Counted from the first letter of the stretch, positions 11,830 through 24,148 are shown. The stretch: DNA of 64,000 nt from Dentipellis sp. KUC8613 (GCA_002286715.1 NSJX01000001.1:1436217-1500216); one strand, 5' to 3'. The notes: generated by a model not told the origin, from the sequence alone. Numbers and translations are program-made.

Positions 11830-12054
11830 ATGTCATTGATAGGATCTTTGCCCACGTTGTTCACCTTATGGTCCAAATTACAGACGAGCGGCAACACAAC
11901 GAGCAGGATATGCCAGGTAAGTGTACAGAGATCTATCAGAGCTCTTGCTGACATAGAGGATTCCGATAGAGCGTCGCTCCATGCTGGGGCGTCTATCGTT
12001 GATTCACTTGCATGCGGTCTCTAACCGACGGTCGAAGGTAGATTTCTCATTGCC

Positions 12055-13587
12055 TTGATTCCACTTTGCGGGCCTAATTCATTCCCTAATAAGCACACCA
12101 ATGAAAACACGTCGCTTGCCGCTTGTCTCCCTGCGGACATCCTTGTATACATCTTCGAAGTATTACGAGGCCCATTATCCTTCTGGTGCCATTCCAATCG
12201 CCCGAATTCCTCGTGGTTTCTGGTTAGTCACGTCTGCCGCTGGTGGCGACAAGTCGCCCTCGGAAATCCAGGCCTTTGGTCTATGATATTCTCCAAATCG
12301 TCGCATTCCTGGAAATACTTCATCGACCGTTCGCAGGACGCGCCGCTTCGATTGACATTATCTATCTCGGACAAGCGCAGGGCGAAAGCGGCTCGCCTTA
12401 TTCCAGCCCATCTGCATCAGGTCACCCACCTGTGTCTACATGGTTTGCAGCTATTCGACGCTCTTCCGTACTTGTCTATCCAGATGCCCCTGCTGAAAGC
12501 ATTGCATCTAAATGCTCACAAATGCAAAAAGCGGCGCTGGAATTCTACGACGGCCAGAAATGGTACCATTCCCCCCTTATTTCACGCTCCACACCTCTGT
12601 GAATTGTCTCTCGTCCTTATCCCGATCTCTGCCGCCATGGCATTATTTTCATCTTCCCTAGTTGTTCTCAAACTCTTTGGCAACAACTGGGATAATTTGG
12701 TACCATTGGCCACCATGATTGATATCTTGCACCGACTGCCTTTACTCAAAAAACTCGAGCTGCGACATATCATTGCCGATCCGATCAACAGCGACTTACT
12801 TGACGAGACGCTCTCCGCAACGACCACAGTACATTTGTCTGACCTCTGGAACCTTCGAGTCAGCACACTACATCCATTCATCCACAAGGCCCTCATGACG
12901 CATCTGGATATGCCCGCGCTGGGTCGACTCTGCATGCATACGACCGTCCAGTCACGCGACGAAGCCTCACATCCATTCCTCCCATCCCTCTTGTGGACAG
13001 ATGCCCCTCTCACAGTCGACATTGCCGGGGATGCGCAGAGCATACACATACGTTGTATGTCGATACATCCATCCATCGAAAACATGGAGGAACCGGATGT
13101 CTTTATGGATGACCCGTACATGGTCCTCTTAATTGGTCTCACAGACGACGCAATCGCTGAGATGCCCAGGATGCTGTACGACATCTGCACACACGTGCCC
13201 CTCCGTATAGTCCGCTCCTTGCATCTTTGGTTTGCGGGAGAGCGTGTGGATTGGACGCCAATTCTGGCGGAGATGAACGCCCTCGAGGAGATGGGAATAG
13301 AATACGACCGCTGGAAGGAAGTGCTACAGGTGCTGACGCCAAATGTCATCCGCGACGACGGGATCTTGCTTGTGCTCTGCCCGAGGCTGAGGAAGCTCGA
13401 GATCACCTTGTACAATAGCGTGCCGAAGGCACGGAAACTCTTTTTTGAGGCGCTGGCGATCACGATCAGTGTGCGCAGGGCAGAGGGCTCAGAGTTGGAG
13501 GAGGTCGTCTATGATGGAACGACCATCCCGTGCCGCGAGGCGGAGGACATTGCCACCCTCAGGCGATGGTCGTCACCACCGCCGTGA
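12055..13587 (+). CDS. F-box-like protein, 5' end unresolved
   Basis: A long open frame encodes about 500 residues of the basidiomycete F-box type. The F-box is SLAACLPADILVYIFEVL, followed by SHVCRWWRQVALGNPGLWS. The rest has Leu-rich, irregular-repeat character expected of substrate recognition. F-box proteins link substrates to SCF ubiquitin ligases through Skp1. No ATG precedes the F-box in frame (in-frame stop at 12022-12024), so the given start is only the edge of the open frame. A plausible first exon is 11830-11916 (ATG at 11830, donor GTAAGTGTAC at 11917) joined in phase to 12094. It sits between two chitin deacetylase paralogs. Such genes belong to large fast-evolving families in mushrooms. 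Confidence 0.8.
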   Translation: MIPLCGPNSFPNKHTNENTSLAACLPADILVYIFEVLRGPLSFWCHSNRPNSSWFLVSHVCRWWRQVALGNPGLWSMIFSKSSHSWKYFIDRSQDAPLRLTLSISDKRRAKAARLIPAHLHQVTHLCLHGLQLFDALPYLSIQMPLLKALHLNAHKCKKRRWNSTTARNGTIPPLFHAPHLCELSLVLIPISAAMALFSSSLVVLKLFGNNWDNLVPLATMIDILHRLPLLKKLELRHIIADPINSDLLDETLSATTTVHLSDLWNLRVSTLHPFIHKALMTHLDMPALGRLCMHTTVQSRDEASHPFLPSLLWTDAPLTVDIAGDAQSIHIRCMSIHPSIENMEEPDVFMDDPYMVLLIGLTDDAIAEMPRMLYDICTHVPLRIVRSLHLWFAGERVDWTPILAEMNALEEMGIEYDRWKEVLQVLTPNVIRDDGILLVLCPRLRKLEITLYNSVPKARKLFFEALAITISVRRAEGSELEEVVYDGTTIPCREAEDIATLRRWSSPPP

Positions 13588-14532
13588 GTGAGGACGTTAT
13601 GGTGTGTCATTTTGCCGAATCGTGCGCCTATATCATCTTACAAGATATCATTTCGTAGCCAGCCGTCAATCCAATATGTGCCGCTAGGGCATGTTCTGTC
13701 GGTCACTGGGTGCAGAGCCACTCTGACGGCCCTTCTCGCATATTGAGGGGGGTCTATAATTAGATACGCGAAGAAAGATGGACGCTGTAGAACGTGGACT
13801 GTATTTGTAGATGGATGGACGGCAATTTGAATACTGTTGGGCGTTATCGAATGCCCAACGCGTCCTTCGGGCGTTGTTTGACGTTATCTATGAATGGCCT
13901 TGAACGTCCGGACGTGAAACATTGTAGAGCAGACCATTGCAAGTACATAGCATTTGGACTAAAAGTGCGTAGACGAACTGAATTGTGGCAAGACCTAGGA
14001 TATCGGGCTACGCGGGCCCTGATGGCGGCGTCTAAGGGTCCATTATCTGCCGCGTGATCTTCCCTGTTCGATTCTGGACAACACACTGACATCCGCGGCG
14101 AATGTGAACCGTTCCAGTTGGAGGCGCGGGCCCATTGGGCACACCGAATGGCGAGAAGCACGGGAAACGTCTGGAGGGACGGGACGGGGCGTTCGAACGC
14201 TGGAACGAGAGCGCCGGGATTGATGGACGGAGAGAGGGTCTGGTCGGGCCTGGAGAGTGAGTGTAAAATTGCGCGTTGGGGAGGATAATCGGGCAGGATT
14301 AGTGGGCGCCATCGATGGCCAGACAGGCGGAGAGGGTTCGCCAAAGAAGAAAGTAGGCTGATTGAAGCTGATTGACCGGTTCAATCGGGGGCACGACCAG
14401 AGCAAGCTGCACGGCAACCGACCTCACTTATGCGGCATCTCGACGGCCCTTTCTCCCCGTCTCCCTTTTTCGTATAAAGTCCCCCCGCCATGCCCGTCTC
14501 TACTCAAGAGTTTCCTGGCCCGTCCCTTCGCC
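13588..14532. other. Intergenic, F-box gene to chitin deacetylase 2
   Basis: About 945 bp. No gene is supported. The last 150 bp are C/T-rich and carry a TATA element for the downstream deacetylase. Confidence 0.5.
14473..14479 (+). promoter_or_regulatory. TATA box of chitin deacetylase 2
   Basis: TATAAAG lies 54 bp upstream of the start codon at 14533 and is followed by a C-rich leader. The paralog at 8912 also has a TATA-like element upstream. Confidence 0.5.
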
Positions 14533-16014
14533 ATGTTTTCCAAGCTCTCTGTCTTTCTTTCGGCTCTCTCTCTTGTTGCCGCCTCGTCCATCCCCCATGA
14601 CGGGCGCGCTCCCCATGAGCACAACGTTCGCTCATCCCTCCCCTCGCGGTGGTATCACGACGACGATCATCCCGCTCACGCTCTCTTCCGCCGCCAGTCG
14701 ACGACCACCAACTCCTCTGACGGTTTCCCCGAGGTTGGCACCCCTAGTACGTGTTTTTCTTCGGCGCCGCTCTTCGACCGCTGAAGCGTCTATCTAGCCT
14801 GGGCTGCTGCGTACCCTTCCAACTCCGCGGACGTGAACTCCCTTCCTCAGGCCTGGAAGGATGCCCTCGACGCCGCCGTGAAGGCTGGGCAGATCCCCAA
14901 CATCCCGGTCGGAAAGCAGTCCAGCCCGGGTGCTGACCCGTCCTACGGCAGCCTCGACCCTAACGGTGCTGAGGTCTGCTCTACCACCGTCCAGTGCCGC
15001 CCTCCTGGTGTGATCTGGGATGCTCCCGATGGTGTGCTCGGTCTTAGCTTCGATGACGGCCCCCTTCCGGTACGTGCTATCTTCAGCGCTCAGTGTGCTC
15101 AACCCCCGCTAAGCTTAATTGTCATTAGCCATCAGATGGGTTGTACGCGTTCCTTCGTCAACAGCAGCTCCATGCCACGCACTTCTTCATCGGCACGAAC
15201 ATTCTCCAGAACCCCAAGGAGTTCCTTACTGCTTTCCAGGTCAACCAGGATGACATCGCCGTGCACACTTGGACGCATCCCTACATGACGACCCTGACCA
15301 ACGAGCAGCTGCTTGGCGAGTTCGGATGGACCATGCAGATCATCTACAACTCGACTGGAGGACGCCTGCCCCGCTACTGGCGCCCGCCCTACGGCGACTC
15401 TGACAACCGTGTTATCGCTATTGCCAAGGAGGTCTTCGGCTTGACCACCGTCATCTGGAACCAGGAGTGAGTTTCTTTGCCATCTGTCAATCACTATTCC
15501 CTCATGCGCCACTACTACCAGCACCAACGATTGGAGTCTCGGCGAGTCCGGCGGAACCAACGCGGGCGCCATCCAGAACAACTTCAAGAAGTGGCTTGCT
15601 GGCCCGAAGAGCCCTGGCCTCATCATCCTGGAGCACGAGTTGTCGAACGGCTCTGTCAACGCCTTCATGCAGGGCTACCCTCTCATGACCCAGAACGGCT
15701 GGCAAATCGAGTCCGTCGCCCGTCTGCAGGGCCTCGCCCCGTACTGGAACGCGCAAAACTCGTCGGAGCCTGTCATCAGCGCAGGTCTCCTCGCTGGTGG
15801 CCAAAACGGCACCGCCATCCAGACGTCCACCTCTGCACCGGCCTCGAGTGCAGCGCAGTCTGCGCCCACCTCCAGCGCGTCGTCTGGCAGCAGCACCAGC
15901 AGCGGTAACAACGCCAACCAGTCGAAGTCGAGCGGCGCGGTCGCCACGGGAGTCACCTCCTTCTCCATCGTCGCCTCCACCCTTGGACTCATGCTTGGCC
16001 TTATCCTGGCCTAG
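14533..16014 (+). CDS. Chitin deacetylase 2 (CE4), secreted and probably GPI-anchored
   Basis: Exons 14533-14746, 14798-15069, 15129-15466 and 15522-16014 give about 438 residues. A signal peptide (LSVFLSALSLVAASS) precedes a region with a basic RR site. The NodB/CE4 motifs are SFDDGPLP, HTWTHPYMTTL, RYWRPPYGDSD, GLTTVIWNQDTNDW and LEHEL. A Ser-rich C-terminus ends with the hydrophobic segment FSIVASTLGLMLGLILA, a likely GPI signal. It should deacetylate cell-wall chitin. It shares exon lengths 1 and 3 and intron phases with the paralog at 8912-10614, but its last two coding segments are fused into one exon. C-ending codons are frequent, which suggests strong expression. Confidence 0.94.
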
Positions 16015-17923
16015 ACGTGATGTGATCCGAACATTTCAGAGACTTTGCTTGGACCCTCATCCCGAGAACTTGCGTACGCTCTAACCTAATATTTAAATTC
16101 CCCAGTATGCTGTTTGCAGCATCATTCCCCCCACACGCATACCTTACGATCTCCCGGTAACGGACGCTCTGCTACGATCGTGTTACGTACGGCACTTATT
16201 CTCTCTCGGACATGCTGAACTTTAGGCTCTCGTTGCTTTCGATGTTATGATGATACCCTAGTGTAGCACCGGCGCGGTTGCAAACTACGATACCTCGGCT
16301 CGTGGAGTGACGTACTCGCCACTAATGCGGTTGGGTGCTTGCTCTAATAGTACTATCATTTAACACAAGACTCGACACTGACCTAGTTCGCGACAATCCT
16401 TTTTTTAGCACAGTCCTTTCAACTTCTTCAACAATCATTACTATTCGTTCTTCCACTCGTTCACATAGGCCTTCTGGTCGCAAGCTGAGTGGGACTTTTT
16501 CGAGGTTGACCGGCGCTCTGGCCGCCTTATTCCCCACAGAAGGCCTTCGCGTCATGGTTCTTCGAGACGATGACTTCGCCTGGCCGTCCAGCAGGATGCT
16601 GCATACCTACGATCACCGAAGAGTCTCCAGAAAGGTAGAGTTCGAACGGGATCTCGGCATCTCGGATCACCACTATCACCTCGGCATCCCCCCTTCCGTT
16701 CGTCTTGGCGTTGACAGCACGAGCCTGGGTCCGCTCGGGACTCGGAGGTGCTGTGAAAAAACCGCGACGGGTGCTTTCCCTGCTGGCCCATACGCGTATT
16801 CGTTATTCGCCATAATTTCTGATCTTGTGCCTACATCACGGCTAACCTACGCGGGACTGCCATGCAGATGAGACCGCACGCGCGCCTCGGCAACGGTATA
16901 CTGAATGGATCCCCACAGTGTCCGAGCGCGTGCGCGCACGCAAGAGGAACCGCGTCTCACAACTTGGGCCTGACCGCGGGGTGACAGAACCTTACGAGTT
17001 TCGAAGACGCATCTTGCATGTACGGGGGCTAGAAATTTCGCTTCGGCGTCGGCGTCACTGTCACTTGTTCCGGTATCGTCGAACTTCCGTGCAGTCTGAT
17101 CAGAGTATCTGAGTCGGACCGCCAGAGCGGTTCGCACAGCTCGCGACGCGCTCAGGGACTTCGAGTCAGGCTGCAATCATGCACCAGACTGATCTGCGCC
17201 CCGCGCCGATCCTGCCAGTGCTACCTTCGCGTGTTGGCACCGGTACACCCGCCACGCCCGACTCGGGAATCCTCGATATGCGAGAGAGCACGCTGCATCT
17301 AAATCGCCGCTTTCGCTGCAGGACGCGCTTGATGCCCGTCTCTGCCACGTTCCCGCCTGAATCACCCATTTGATCGACTCGTGCACCGGCAGTGGTATGG
17401 GCGTGAACACGAGGACGCTACGATAGCCTACACCAATATTGGATCGAACCCTGGACCCGAGTACTAGTACGTATCCTATCCTCCAATTCGGTACTGAGTA
17501 CATGTCAATGCGATGCGTAAAGTCGTAAAAAGTCGTGAGGGAGCTAGAGCCGGTGTCAACATGTCAATGGGCGATGGAGAACAAACAGACAGATTAAGTT
17601 ACGTGTAAAACCGGGCGCACGAATGGGCGTATGTAAAATGGACGAAAGGATTGCGGTAAGCAGTAGGCTTGGGCGTAAAGCACATAGATTATGGCGAAGA
17701 TGGAAAGTGGATAGTTGGTAATTGTCCACGAGGCGTGAATATGAGAGGGGGCGAAGCGAACGACAATCGGACAGACAGAAAGCGCAGGGATGAATACTGC
17801 AGGCACGTACCGCAAAACGGAACGCACCGATGCTGTCGAACAAGAGACCGCCCATATCGCGTCGTTCCTGCTCGTGCAGCGGCCGCCCGGGGGTATATGA
17901 TCTACAAAGTTTGCTTTGAAGGA
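16015..17923. other. Gene-poor stretch
   Basis: About 1.9 kb, the longest gene-free interval in the window. A 178-codon frame at 16335-16871 has a low-complexity N-terminus and no family resemblance, and frames on the other strand overlap it. The right part (about 17500-17923) is probably the 3' untranslated region of the minus-strand kinase gene. No repeat or RNA gene was recognised. Confidence 0.4.
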
Positions 17924-20263
17924 TTACAAAATGCTGGGCCACTTGATCCTGAGGCCGTCTAACCAGCGCATGTACAGCAGCTCCGCTATTGGGGAGCGCT
18001 TGGGCGACCCTGGGTCCGAAGTGGTGTCGGCGACGTCGCTTTCCGGGAGTCCAGCAGCGTCTTCGACGGTCTCAGTGACAATCAGACCCTTGGTGGTCAT
18101 TTGGCTCTTGCGTGTGACGCGTTTGTGGGGGAATAGGCTGCGAGAAGTCTGAATATGTTGGCGGACAGCAGCGTTGCTATAGACGATCATTGTTTGATGA
18201 TCATGTTCATGAAGCAGAAAGAGGGCAGGGACTTACTCGTTGATACCAGTTAGGATGTCGAGAATGACATTATATGCCAGCTCGGGATTGACTTCCTTGA
18301 GTTCCTGGAAGCCCCGCGAGAGCATACTGAGCGACTCAATCTCCCTGGCGTCCATGTCATCCGTGATGCTCTGCAAAGACATGAGAACACAACTCATATA
18401 AAGTGGAATCTTGAGCGTACCTTCTGCAATGTAGGCAGCACCACATCATCAATGATCGCCTTGCCCGCCTTCGTCGTCTCGCTCGCCAAGCGCTTATGCG
18501 CCGAGTTCGACTTGTCCTTGACCGGCGAACTGGGAGCGGAACCACTCGCACCACCCTCCCGCCCTCGCATGCTGCCGACATACTCCGCCGACAGCCTGAG
18601 AGATCCCACCGTGTCCACCTTCTTCACGGGTCGGATGGTGTCTACCCCCGTCCCCAGATCCACGTCGCGGACAACCGTCCCACCCGCAGCATTCCGTGCC
18701 GCATAAGACGCGCGGCGTGGGGTTCGAACGTAGGCAGGGGGTGCACCGAGTGGGCTGCCTTCGCCCTGTTGCGGTGGTGTGCTCGGCGTCACAGCTGCAG
18801 TCTCCTCCGATGACACATCCTCTTCCGCGGCCAGCAACGACGGCACGTCCTCTTCTTCTCTCTGCGATGTATTTGGCGACCTGATGAGCACTGTCGAATG
18901 AGCGGCCTGCGAGCTGATTCCGATACCACCATGCGCGGGTATTTCGCTGCCCTTCAGCGCGGTCGTCGAGTCCATCGTCTGGCCGTCCTCCGCCGTCTCG
19001 AATACCGACTCATCGTCCTCATCTGGCACCATCCCCGGCGGCATAAGGTCTCTGGCCATCCCGCGGAATGTGCCCATCGCCGCGGTCGATTTGATGGTCT
19101 CGAAATTCCACTCGCTGCGCAGGGTGCCGGCGTCCCAGGATGCGATGCTGTTGCGGGCGGTTGCCTGGTAGGGCTGCGCTGCACGGGCGGGCGAGCGGGC
19201 ACGGTAGTCTTGGTAGCGCTCGATGAGCTCGGTAAGGTATGATGTTTTCTTGGCACTTTTGATGAATCGGTGCTGGAGGAGTTCCTTTGCAGTTGGACGC
19301 TAGAAAGTATTCTCGAATTAGGCAGAATTAGTCGGCTATATGGACGACACTTACAGCGTTGGGATCCTTTGTCAGGCATTGCGCGACGAAGTCCTTGAAT
19401 GCCAGAGAAAATGCACCTTCGAGTACGGGGGGCTTTGCCTTCGGGATGAGGAACAAGACACGCATGGGGTGGTACTCCGCCAATGGTGGTTCGCCCTTCG
19501 CCATCTCAATCGCCGTGATTCCCAAACTCCACATGTCCGCCTTCGCATCGTATCCCGCCTGTCGAATCACCTCCGGTGCCATCCAGAATGGTGTACCGAC
19601 AAAGGTGTGTCGTAGTGTATTGGTCAGCTGGGCTGCGACACCAAAGTCGGCCAGTTTCACTTTGCCCGAGGCAGAGAGGAGGACGTTTGCAGCCTTGATG
19701 TCGCGGTGGATGGTGCCTTCCCCGTGGAGGTAGTCTAGCCCGAGAAGAAGCTCGCGGCATATGACAGCGATGTGGGCCTCCGAGAAAACACCAGGTTTCA
19801 GAAGGTCGAGGCAAGAGCCACCGGCAAGATATTCCATGATTATCCAGAGTTTATAGGCGACGACAAAGGACCCATAGTAACGCGTGACAAATTCCGATTC
19901 ATGCTGAGCGAGAGCGAGAATCTCTTGCTGGATCTCAGAGATGTCGTCGTCCGAGTCTTCGAGATCTGCATTTCCAAATTGTGAGCACAAGCCGAGGCAA
20001 CGACTGGGCAACCACGCACCAATCTGCTTAATGGCGACTATCTGCTTGGTCTCATTGTGCATAGCCTTGTAGACCGTGCCAAAGCTGCCCGTGCCCAGCT
20101 TCTCGAGGAGCGTGTACTGGCCAGCCGGGTTGCTGCTCGGTATCGGATACGGCTCCCTCGGGCGCGGCTTGAGGTCGGGGGAGGACGGAGAGCGCGTGGC
20201 TTTAATCTGTGTGGGAGAAGGGGGGTCAGAGGGATTGCGCTTCTTGAGACGCGAGCCAGCCAT
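17924..20263 (-). CDS. STE20-family protein kinase, germinal-centre-kinase (MST/Sps1-like)
   Basis: Exons (minus) 20263-20020, 19965-19355, 19299-18421, 18370-18237 and 18176-17924 give about 706 residues. The kinase domain is N-terminal: glycine loop [18 protein letters not shown] (Lys), [20 protein letters not shown] and [31 protein letters not shown] and the [10 protein letters not shown] activation loop are hallmarks of GCK-III kinases. A long Ser/Thr/Pro-rich linker (about residues 330-570) follows. The C-terminal ~130 residues contain a helical block ([20 protein letters not shown]) that may mediate dimer or scaffold binding. Such kinases act in polarity, septation and stress signalling. 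Start chosen at the Met of MAGSRLKKR, because a Met 19 codons upstream lacks conserved context. Confidence 0.93.
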
Positions 20264-21218
20264 GGTGGGCAAGAAAGAGTGAAGGGGCGGCACGACAGAG
20301 GTGATGCAGGTCGTGGGCAAGACGCCGGCGAGGACGAGCTTCTAGCATCCCAGGCACACGTGGGCGGGCACCACCCGGTCATCTACGCGTGCGTCATGTT
20401 GGGAGCATCCTACGTTGTCCCAATACATGGACAAGTCATATGGGCCGTGTACCCGAATTGCTCTGATGATCTTTCCCTACAGACTCGCCCTCGAATGCAG
20501 CGGCATGGGAACGCGGCACTCACCATGACGTCTCGTTAGCGTTTGCGGATTTGACGGCGCTATAACTATTTTCGTTGGGACCGCTGTTGCCCGTGATGTT
20601 CTGCGAGAGAGAAGTCGCGAAAAGGGCCACGCAACTCAGGGATGGCAGAGCGTCGTGGTGAAAGGCAACGAGCGTAGACCCGAGGACAGGAGGAGGCCGG
20701 GAGAACTGTCGCGTGCGCGATGGTGCGGGCCGCAGGAGGGACGGCGAAAGGGGCAGGGAAGGACGGGAGTGGTATGGAGAGAACACAGCAGGGTCTGACG
20801 TCGTCGATAAGTTTCGTTAACTGCGCTGTGTCCGAGGCCGACGTCGTCTCCGGTGCAGCGGCGACCGTGACCGACTCACGCAGCTCTTCGTCCCTGCCTG
20901 CCTAATCCGTATCGATCGCCTCCTCCTCGACCCGATTTCACCTCATCCCACGCATATGTTTTTCTGTCAGCTCTCACAGCTGATTCGACGCTACGTTCAA
21001 CAACAACCAGGCGACTACATTGTGCAGTACAACTGCGAGGCACGTCGTTAATAAATACAAAATCTGTAGATTCAATGCGGGTCAATGCCACTATTGTACA
21101 ATGTTATGCTGAGTCCTGCCAGCGAGCTGGCGTAATGCGTGAATGCGAGGGGGTCTCTAAAGAGGGCTGGTGGAGATAATATGCAGATTCAAGCGTCCTG
21201 ACACTGTCGATTGTTGCT
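20264..21218. other. Intergenic between two minus-strand genes
   Basis: About 955 bp holding the kinase promoter and the 3' end of the REEP/Yop1-type gene. No coding region is supported. Purine-rich runs occur near 20680-20780. Confidence 0.45.
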
Positions 21219-23230
21219 TCAGGCCTTCGTCCTTGTCTTGGGCCGACCTCTACCTCCCTGGCTCACCGCAGCGCGCTTCGCCACCGACGCTCGGTTGGCA
21301 GGGGCTGCAACTGGGTCGCTGCCAAGCCCCACAGGTTTGCGGGAACGGGGAATGCTGCGCAGAGATGTCCTGGTGGCCACGGCTCGCGAGCCTGCGTCGG
21401 GAATTGCAGGCTTGCTCATCGTGGAGGTCCGAGTCCTGACGGCAGCTCGAGGAAGCTCTTCTGCAGTTTTGCGTATTGGGATAGTCCGACTTGTGCGCAC
21501 AGCCCTGTTGGCACGAGGTGTGGCCACGATTCGGCGCCTCTTCGGGGCAGCAGGCACTTCGTCGATCTCCGAGTCCTTTGTCGCCTCGGAGACGTCGTCC
21601 ATGATCTCGTCGGTCGATTCGTCGTAGTTGGTTTGCAGAGATGAAGACTTGGAAGGTGTGTTTCGAAGCGCAGGTGCCGGTCTCCGGATAGAATTCCTCA
21701 GCGTCGTCTTCCGTCCAGCTCGAATCGGTGTGCGGGTCTGCAAGTTCGAGCGCGACCAGCTCCTCTTCTTGCCAGCAACATTGGATGAGTCGGAGGCGGA
21801 TGCGGAGCTTGCCTCAGAGTTGGTCCTTGTGCGCAGGGATGAGCAGTGGCCCACGGTGGTGAGCACCGTCGGGTCGGTCTGTATGCTGGACCCGCTGGAC
21901 GCCACGGTGGCCACCGTAGCGATGGACATGTTGGACCGCGCACGGGATACGGGGAGCGTAATATACACGGGAGGCGTGCGGAGCGTTATGTCGAACGTGT
22001 CTTCTTCGTCAATGTAGTCGTCATCGTCGTCATCGGTTTCAGTGGAAATAGTAGTTTCGGTATCATGTTGAACCCCCAGGTTATGGATGTCGTCGCTCAT
22101 GTCACCATCGGAGCCGGGGTTCGGTGGCTCACGCGGCGGCAGGAGCGACCCGCCAAAACCCTGCTCGTCTCCTTCAATGGGGCTTGTCGTGTCCTCGTGT
22201 CTCTCGTAGACTGACTCTCCTTCAGGGATGAATTGAAGCGCGTTCGTCAGAGGCCGCTGGTCTACCCGAAGGGCCGTGGGCTGGGCCAGAGGCGTCGGCG
22301 GGTATGCTGAAGGAAAAGCAGGGTACCTCCGCCATTCATCTCCATTCACGTCCGTGGTGTTCACTGGGATTTGTGGTACGGGCATCTCCATCCGAGGACG
22401 ATCTTCCTCATCGTACGCTGACGCAGGGGGTTGCCAGAATTCATGAGCAGGGGCCGGAGGTTGTGGTGGAGGTGCATAGAATCTAGATGCCAGGTCATCC
22501 CGAGGACCTTTGGTCGCCTGTGCAGGTGGTCGAACAGCACTTCGTGCCCTGAGAGTACCGTCGTCTTGATTGTCCAGCGGAGCGATAGCCCTGGCCTGTG
22601 CGTGCGCCTGCTCGTTTGCAACACTGAGGCCATCATCTGAGGCAACTTCCGTCAATGCGACGTCAGGTTGCTCTGGCGCACTACCATGCCACCATGAGAT
22701 GATCGGGGCGAGTGGAACAGACGCGACCAGCAAGGCGAAGTCCCCGAGGTTGTGCACAAGCTCCAGGATTGCGTCAAGGGCGGGCACGTAGGGCTTCAAC
22801 AGAGGACGAATAATATGTAAATAGATTGGCTCGGCGCCCTATGACTATATCAGCAGGAATCAGAGCAGGTTCAAAGGAAGCACGCTTACTCGGGCACGAG
22901 AGACGATGAAGAAGACAAGGATCAAGGACTTGATTTCTTCGTAGAACGGGATAAATATGCTGACGAGACCTTCGACCCAAGTCTCATACGTGGCCAAGCA
23001 GCACTATTCGGAGTGAGTTGAACTCCGGTGGGCGAAGGCAACTCCGCACTCACCCACACGATCCATATGGTCATGCAACCCTTCATGTCACGTTTGCGCT
23101 GGGACATAGCTCGGACGCTGGGCTGGCCATGGTTGCGAGCAGAGGGCGGGGGAAGCTTTAGAGTCTTGAAGGTTTGATAAATATTCTGAAAGACGAGGTA
23201 GGAGCGCAGGGCGAGCACTATGAGACCCAT
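21219..23230 (-). CDS. TB2/DP1/HVA22 (REEP/Yop1) family protein with long disordered tail
   Basis: Exons (minus) 23230-23054, 23003-22890 and 22838-21219 give about 636 residues. The first ~140 carry the family domain: LPPPSARNHGQPSVRAMSQR, then KGCMTIWIVWCCLATYETW, then FIPFYEEIKSLILVFFIVSR and GAEPIYLHIIRPLLKPYVPA. These proteins insert helical hairpins and shape tubular ER. The remaining ~490 residues are Pro/Ser/Thr/Asp-rich, with acidic runs and a basic C-terminus (RGRPKTRTKA). They look disordered and may bind microtubules or other partners. Typical Yop1 proteins are under 200 residues, so the tail is an extension. The gene is divergent from BUD31, with 250 bp between start codons. Confidence 0.9.
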
Positions 23231-23480
23231 GGTCGCCGCAAGAAAGGCGCTAAACGCCGAGCTAGTATGGTATGAAAATGCTCTTGTGTAGTGGAGAAAA
23301 AAGTCAGAGGTGAGGAGCACACGAGGAAGCTGGCAGTGTGTCGGACTAGGAAGACCTATGCCTCGTGCACAACGCGCGCTTGTGGTCGAGAACGCGTTCC
23401 GGCGCTCACGTGCCCTTTAGGTAAATGCGGCCGCCAGTATCGCCGCACCTTGTCCTCTCCTTCGAACATCTCTCTCAGCC

Positions 23481-24148
23481 ATGCCCAAAATCCGGACAAC
23501 GAGGACGAAGAAGCCCCCGGAGGGGTTCGAGGATATCGAGGAGGTGTGAACTCTCTCTTTTCATTCACCGCAGCCGGCTTCATGTAGCTCTCACAGATCC
23601 TCGATGACTATGCTAAGAAGATGCGCGACGCAGAGAACGAGTCGCACGAGGGCAAGCGCAAGTCGGAATCTCTTTGGCCAATCATGCGTATATCGCACAC
23701 CCGCTCACGATACATCTACGAATTGTACTATAAGCGAGAGGCGGTCAGCAAAGAATTGTACGACTGGTTGTTGAAGGAGGGCTACGCAGACGCCAAGTGA
23801 GTTTGGAATATCCCTTTTCTGTTGACCTCTCTTCTCACACCGTTTTCCGCTAGTCTGATTGCCAAGTGGAAGAAACCGGGGTACGAGAAACTATGCTGCT
23901 TGCGGTGTATTCAGACGAGGGTGCGCAACGCCACTCTCAGTTCCCCGTGGGGCGCGCTATTGAACTCATCTGACAGGATATGAACTACCAAGGATCGACA
24001 TGCATTTGTCGTGTTCCGAAAGCGCAGCTCCGGGCAGGCACAGTGGTGGAGTGCGTTCATTGCGGTGAGCGGTTTAGTCGGACGTGCCTCGGGCTCAATA
24101 CTGACTAAATTGCATGCAGGCTGTCGTGGATGTAGCTCCGACTCATAA
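23481..24148 (+). CDS. BUD31: BUD31/G10 spliceosomal protein
   Basis: Exons 23481-23543, 23597-23796, 23854-23920, 23977-24064 and 24120-24148 give 148 residues, close to the usual 144-157. The sequence is near-invariant across eukaryotes: [52 protein letters not shown] and the Cys-rich C-terminus [23 protein letters not shown] and CVHCGCRGC. BUD31 belongs to the activated spliceosome (NTC-related) in the nucleus. The Cys motifs bind three zinc ions. Five exons for such a short protein is normal in this organism. Confidence 0.98.

Noticed and set aside
12582..13463. 293-codon frame on the minus strand
   Set aside because: Lies wholly antisense to the F-box gene, has Ser/Arg-rich shadow composition and no family motif.
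16335..16871. 178-codon frame in the gene-poor stretch
   Set aside because: Low-complexity start, no recognisable domain or splice support, and competing frames on the other strand.
17440..17470. tRNA-like TTCGATCC on the minus strand
   Set aside because: The flanking bases do not pair as a T stem and no anticodon arm is found.
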